Source of the DNA: Flavobacterium sp. BFFFF1
GTDB lineage: Bacteria > Bacteroidota > Bacteroidia > Flavobacteriales > Flavobacteriaceae
DNA length: 64,000 nucleotides
Assembly (NCBI RefSeq): GCF_002256285.1
Contig: NZ_NKJE01000013.1
Span: forward strand, 1-64,000
Reading direction: 5' to 3'
Position 1 is the stretch's first letter; the number at the start of each line of letters is the position of its first letter. Positions 62,920 through 64,000 of the stretch are shown piece by piece. Below the pieces are notes generated by a model. It searched no databases. It was not told the DNA's origin and saw only the letters and a list, made by a program, of their open reading frames with translations. A program made the translations under genes and the position numbers.

Positions 62920-64000
62920 TTAACGCACCATTTTCAATACCACACCATCGGCGTTCCGAATGAAGTAAACGCCTTTCGAAAGCGTACTAATGTTTAAATC
63001 GGTAACTTGATCTGCCTTCATCACCTGTTTTCCGCTGAGGTCTGAAATCGTAATATCTGAAGCTGTATTAAAATGAATCGTATTGCCGTTTGCCGGATTT
63101 GGATAAAAACTGAAGCGATTCGTTTTCTGAATATCATCTGTCGATAACTGCACATTCGTGAAACCAATATCGTCTATTGCCAACTGGGCGCGACTGCCTG
63201 TGCCGCTGATGTAATAATACACCCACCTGATTTGCACGACTTCCTGGTAAAAACATTCCGCAGGCAATGGCGTGACGAAAGTTTGAAAGGTATTGTCCTC
63301 GCCGCTGATATAATCCTGAACGGTTGGGAACTCTGTCCATCCCGTGTTGGGATTTCCGTTGCCATTCCCGATGCGGTATTGCATCCTGATTCCATAAACA
63401 CGATTGTTTTTCAGTATCGTCCTCGCGGTCCAGTTAAGGTCTGCCGATATGGCAAGAGGCATATCGAGTCCGCCAATCGTTCCCAGTGTGCTGATCGCAA
63501 GCACTACGGCTCCGGCACGGCCATTGTCAATTACGGCTCCTGCTGCCTGCGTTGGGTCTGAACCATCGCAAACACCTGTATATTGTGAATTACCTGTATT
63601 AACAAAAGAAACGCCATTGTCTCCCTCGCCAAAAAATCTGGACCTGTTTGTCAGGTTATATAGACAATGCCAGTCTTCGGTAAACTGCACGTTAAGGTCT
63701 GGATCTGTAATTCCGTGCGTCCAAAAAGCCATATTCGCTGGGAAAGTATTCATTGCTGAAGCAGGGTCCCAAGCGGTGAAAATGGGCGCCATACCTTCAT
63801 ATATCTGGATCGGCTCCGGGTTGGTTACACTAATACTGGATGCAGTTCCCGAAAGCGCTACTTCAGCGTTCGCTACGCCTGGCGTGCTGATGGTCAGTGT
63901 GCCGGTGTAATCGCCTGCTGTCAATACATTCATCCTAACGTAAATTACGGTTTCCGCAACAACTCCATCCGTTGCAGCCAGTGCAATAACGGCTCCGTAG
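62920..64000 (-). CDS. T9SS type A secreted protein, 5' end outside window
   Basis: At least 359 aa; the frame stays open to the window edge (…AVIALAATDGVVAETVIYVR before Met at 63933), so the gene is truncated on its N-terminal side. It starts within a Bacteroidetes repeat domain (VYVR...GDYTGTLTISTPG), then has a concanavalin-like domain (about 100-270 of the visible part: FTEDWHCLYNLTNRSRFFGE, ADLNWTARTILKNN, IDDIGFTNVQ). It ends in a standard type A signal: RFSFYPNPANGNTIHFNT, ISDLSGKQVMKAD, LSKGVYFIRNADGVVLKMVR. The PNP motif distinguishes it from the giants in this window. The substrate is unknown. Confidence 0.9.
   Translation of the reverse strand, partial: YGAVIALAATDGVVAETVIYVRMNVLTAGDYTGTLTISTPGVANAEVALSGTASSISVTNPEPIQIYEGMAPIFTAWDPASAMNTFPANMAFWTHGITDPDLNVQFTEDWHCLYNLTNRSRFFGEGDNGVSFVNTGNSQYTGVCDGSDPTQAAGAVIDNGRAGAVVLAISTLGTIGGLDMPLAISADLNWTARTILKNNRVYGIRMQYRIGNGNGNPNTGWTEFPTVQDYISGEDNTFQTFVTPLPAECFYQEVVQIRWVYYYISGTGSRAQLAIDDIGFTNVQLSTDDIQKTNRFSFYPNPANGNTIHFNTASDITISDLSGKQVMKADQVTDLNISTLSKGVYFIRNADGVVLKMVR

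Overview
The window comes from a Flavobacteriaceae chromosome, most likely Flavobacterium or a close relative. Four things point there: giant secreted proteins ending in type IX secretion (T9SS) sorting domains, promoters of the Bacteroidetes form TTTG-N17-23-TAnnTTTG, starts without clear Shine-Dalgarno sites, and flavobacterial gene families (head-GIN/DUF2807, PspC with PadR, a DnaJ with two zinc motifs, HisKA_2 kinases with reg_prop-type propellers).

Region 1 (1-5.6 kb) is accessory and signalling-rich. It holds a 116-bp-spaced direct repeat at the left edge, a LytS/LytR-type kinase and regulator, a small conserved hypothetical gene with its own promoter, a LuxR-type regulator whose phosphoacceptor Asp is Glu, a DUF4406 protein and a DUF4304-like protein. 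Between and around the last two lie three elements of about 82-85 bp. All three are bounded by the same inverted repeat (ATCAGGCAAAC / GTTTGCCTGAT) with almost constant 61-63 nt interiors of unrelated sequence. Their geometry recalls integron attC sites or mini-elements, but the consensus does not match.

Region 2 (5.6-25.7 kb) is one locus on the minus strand. A receiver-AraC response regulator lies upstream of two giant secreted paralogues (about 2,558 and 2,553 aa), and a HisKA_2 sensor kinase with a periplasmic propeller lies downstream. Each giant has three PA14-like lectin/adhesin modules, 14 'QWQSS' Ig-like modules and a T9SS C-terminal region. Kinase and regulator are both orphans here and their receiver and kinase classes normally pair, so a two-component-controlled adhesin system is a reasonable hypothesis. 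Both giants seem to start at TTG, and their central segments are nearly identical in DNA, which suggests gene conversion.

Region 3 (25.8-37 kb) holds an acidic small protein, an esterase lipoprotein, an LpxR-like lipid A deacylase, a small lipoprotein, DoxX, tRNA-Pro(TGG) followed by duplicated tRNA-end-like repeats, trxB, and an envelope-type operon (DUF4870, GIN, PadR, PspC, GIN lipoprotein) followed by a third GIN gene. Region 4 (36.5-52.6 kb) is mainly housekeeping: a thioesterase-like protein, a TIGR01777 epimerase, grpE-dnaJ, a NatAB-type ABC exporter, a one-domain DEAD-box-like protein, DUF2007, DUF1801/GNAT, an HNH/NUMOD4 protein, an acyltransferase, tgt, an LptF/G permease, an EamA transporter, accA and dnaB. 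Region 5 (52.7-64 kb) holds a 3,346-aa composite secreted protein (beta-helix, YDG/MBG and Ig repeats, T9SS signal) and the 3' part of another T9SS protein cut by the window edge.
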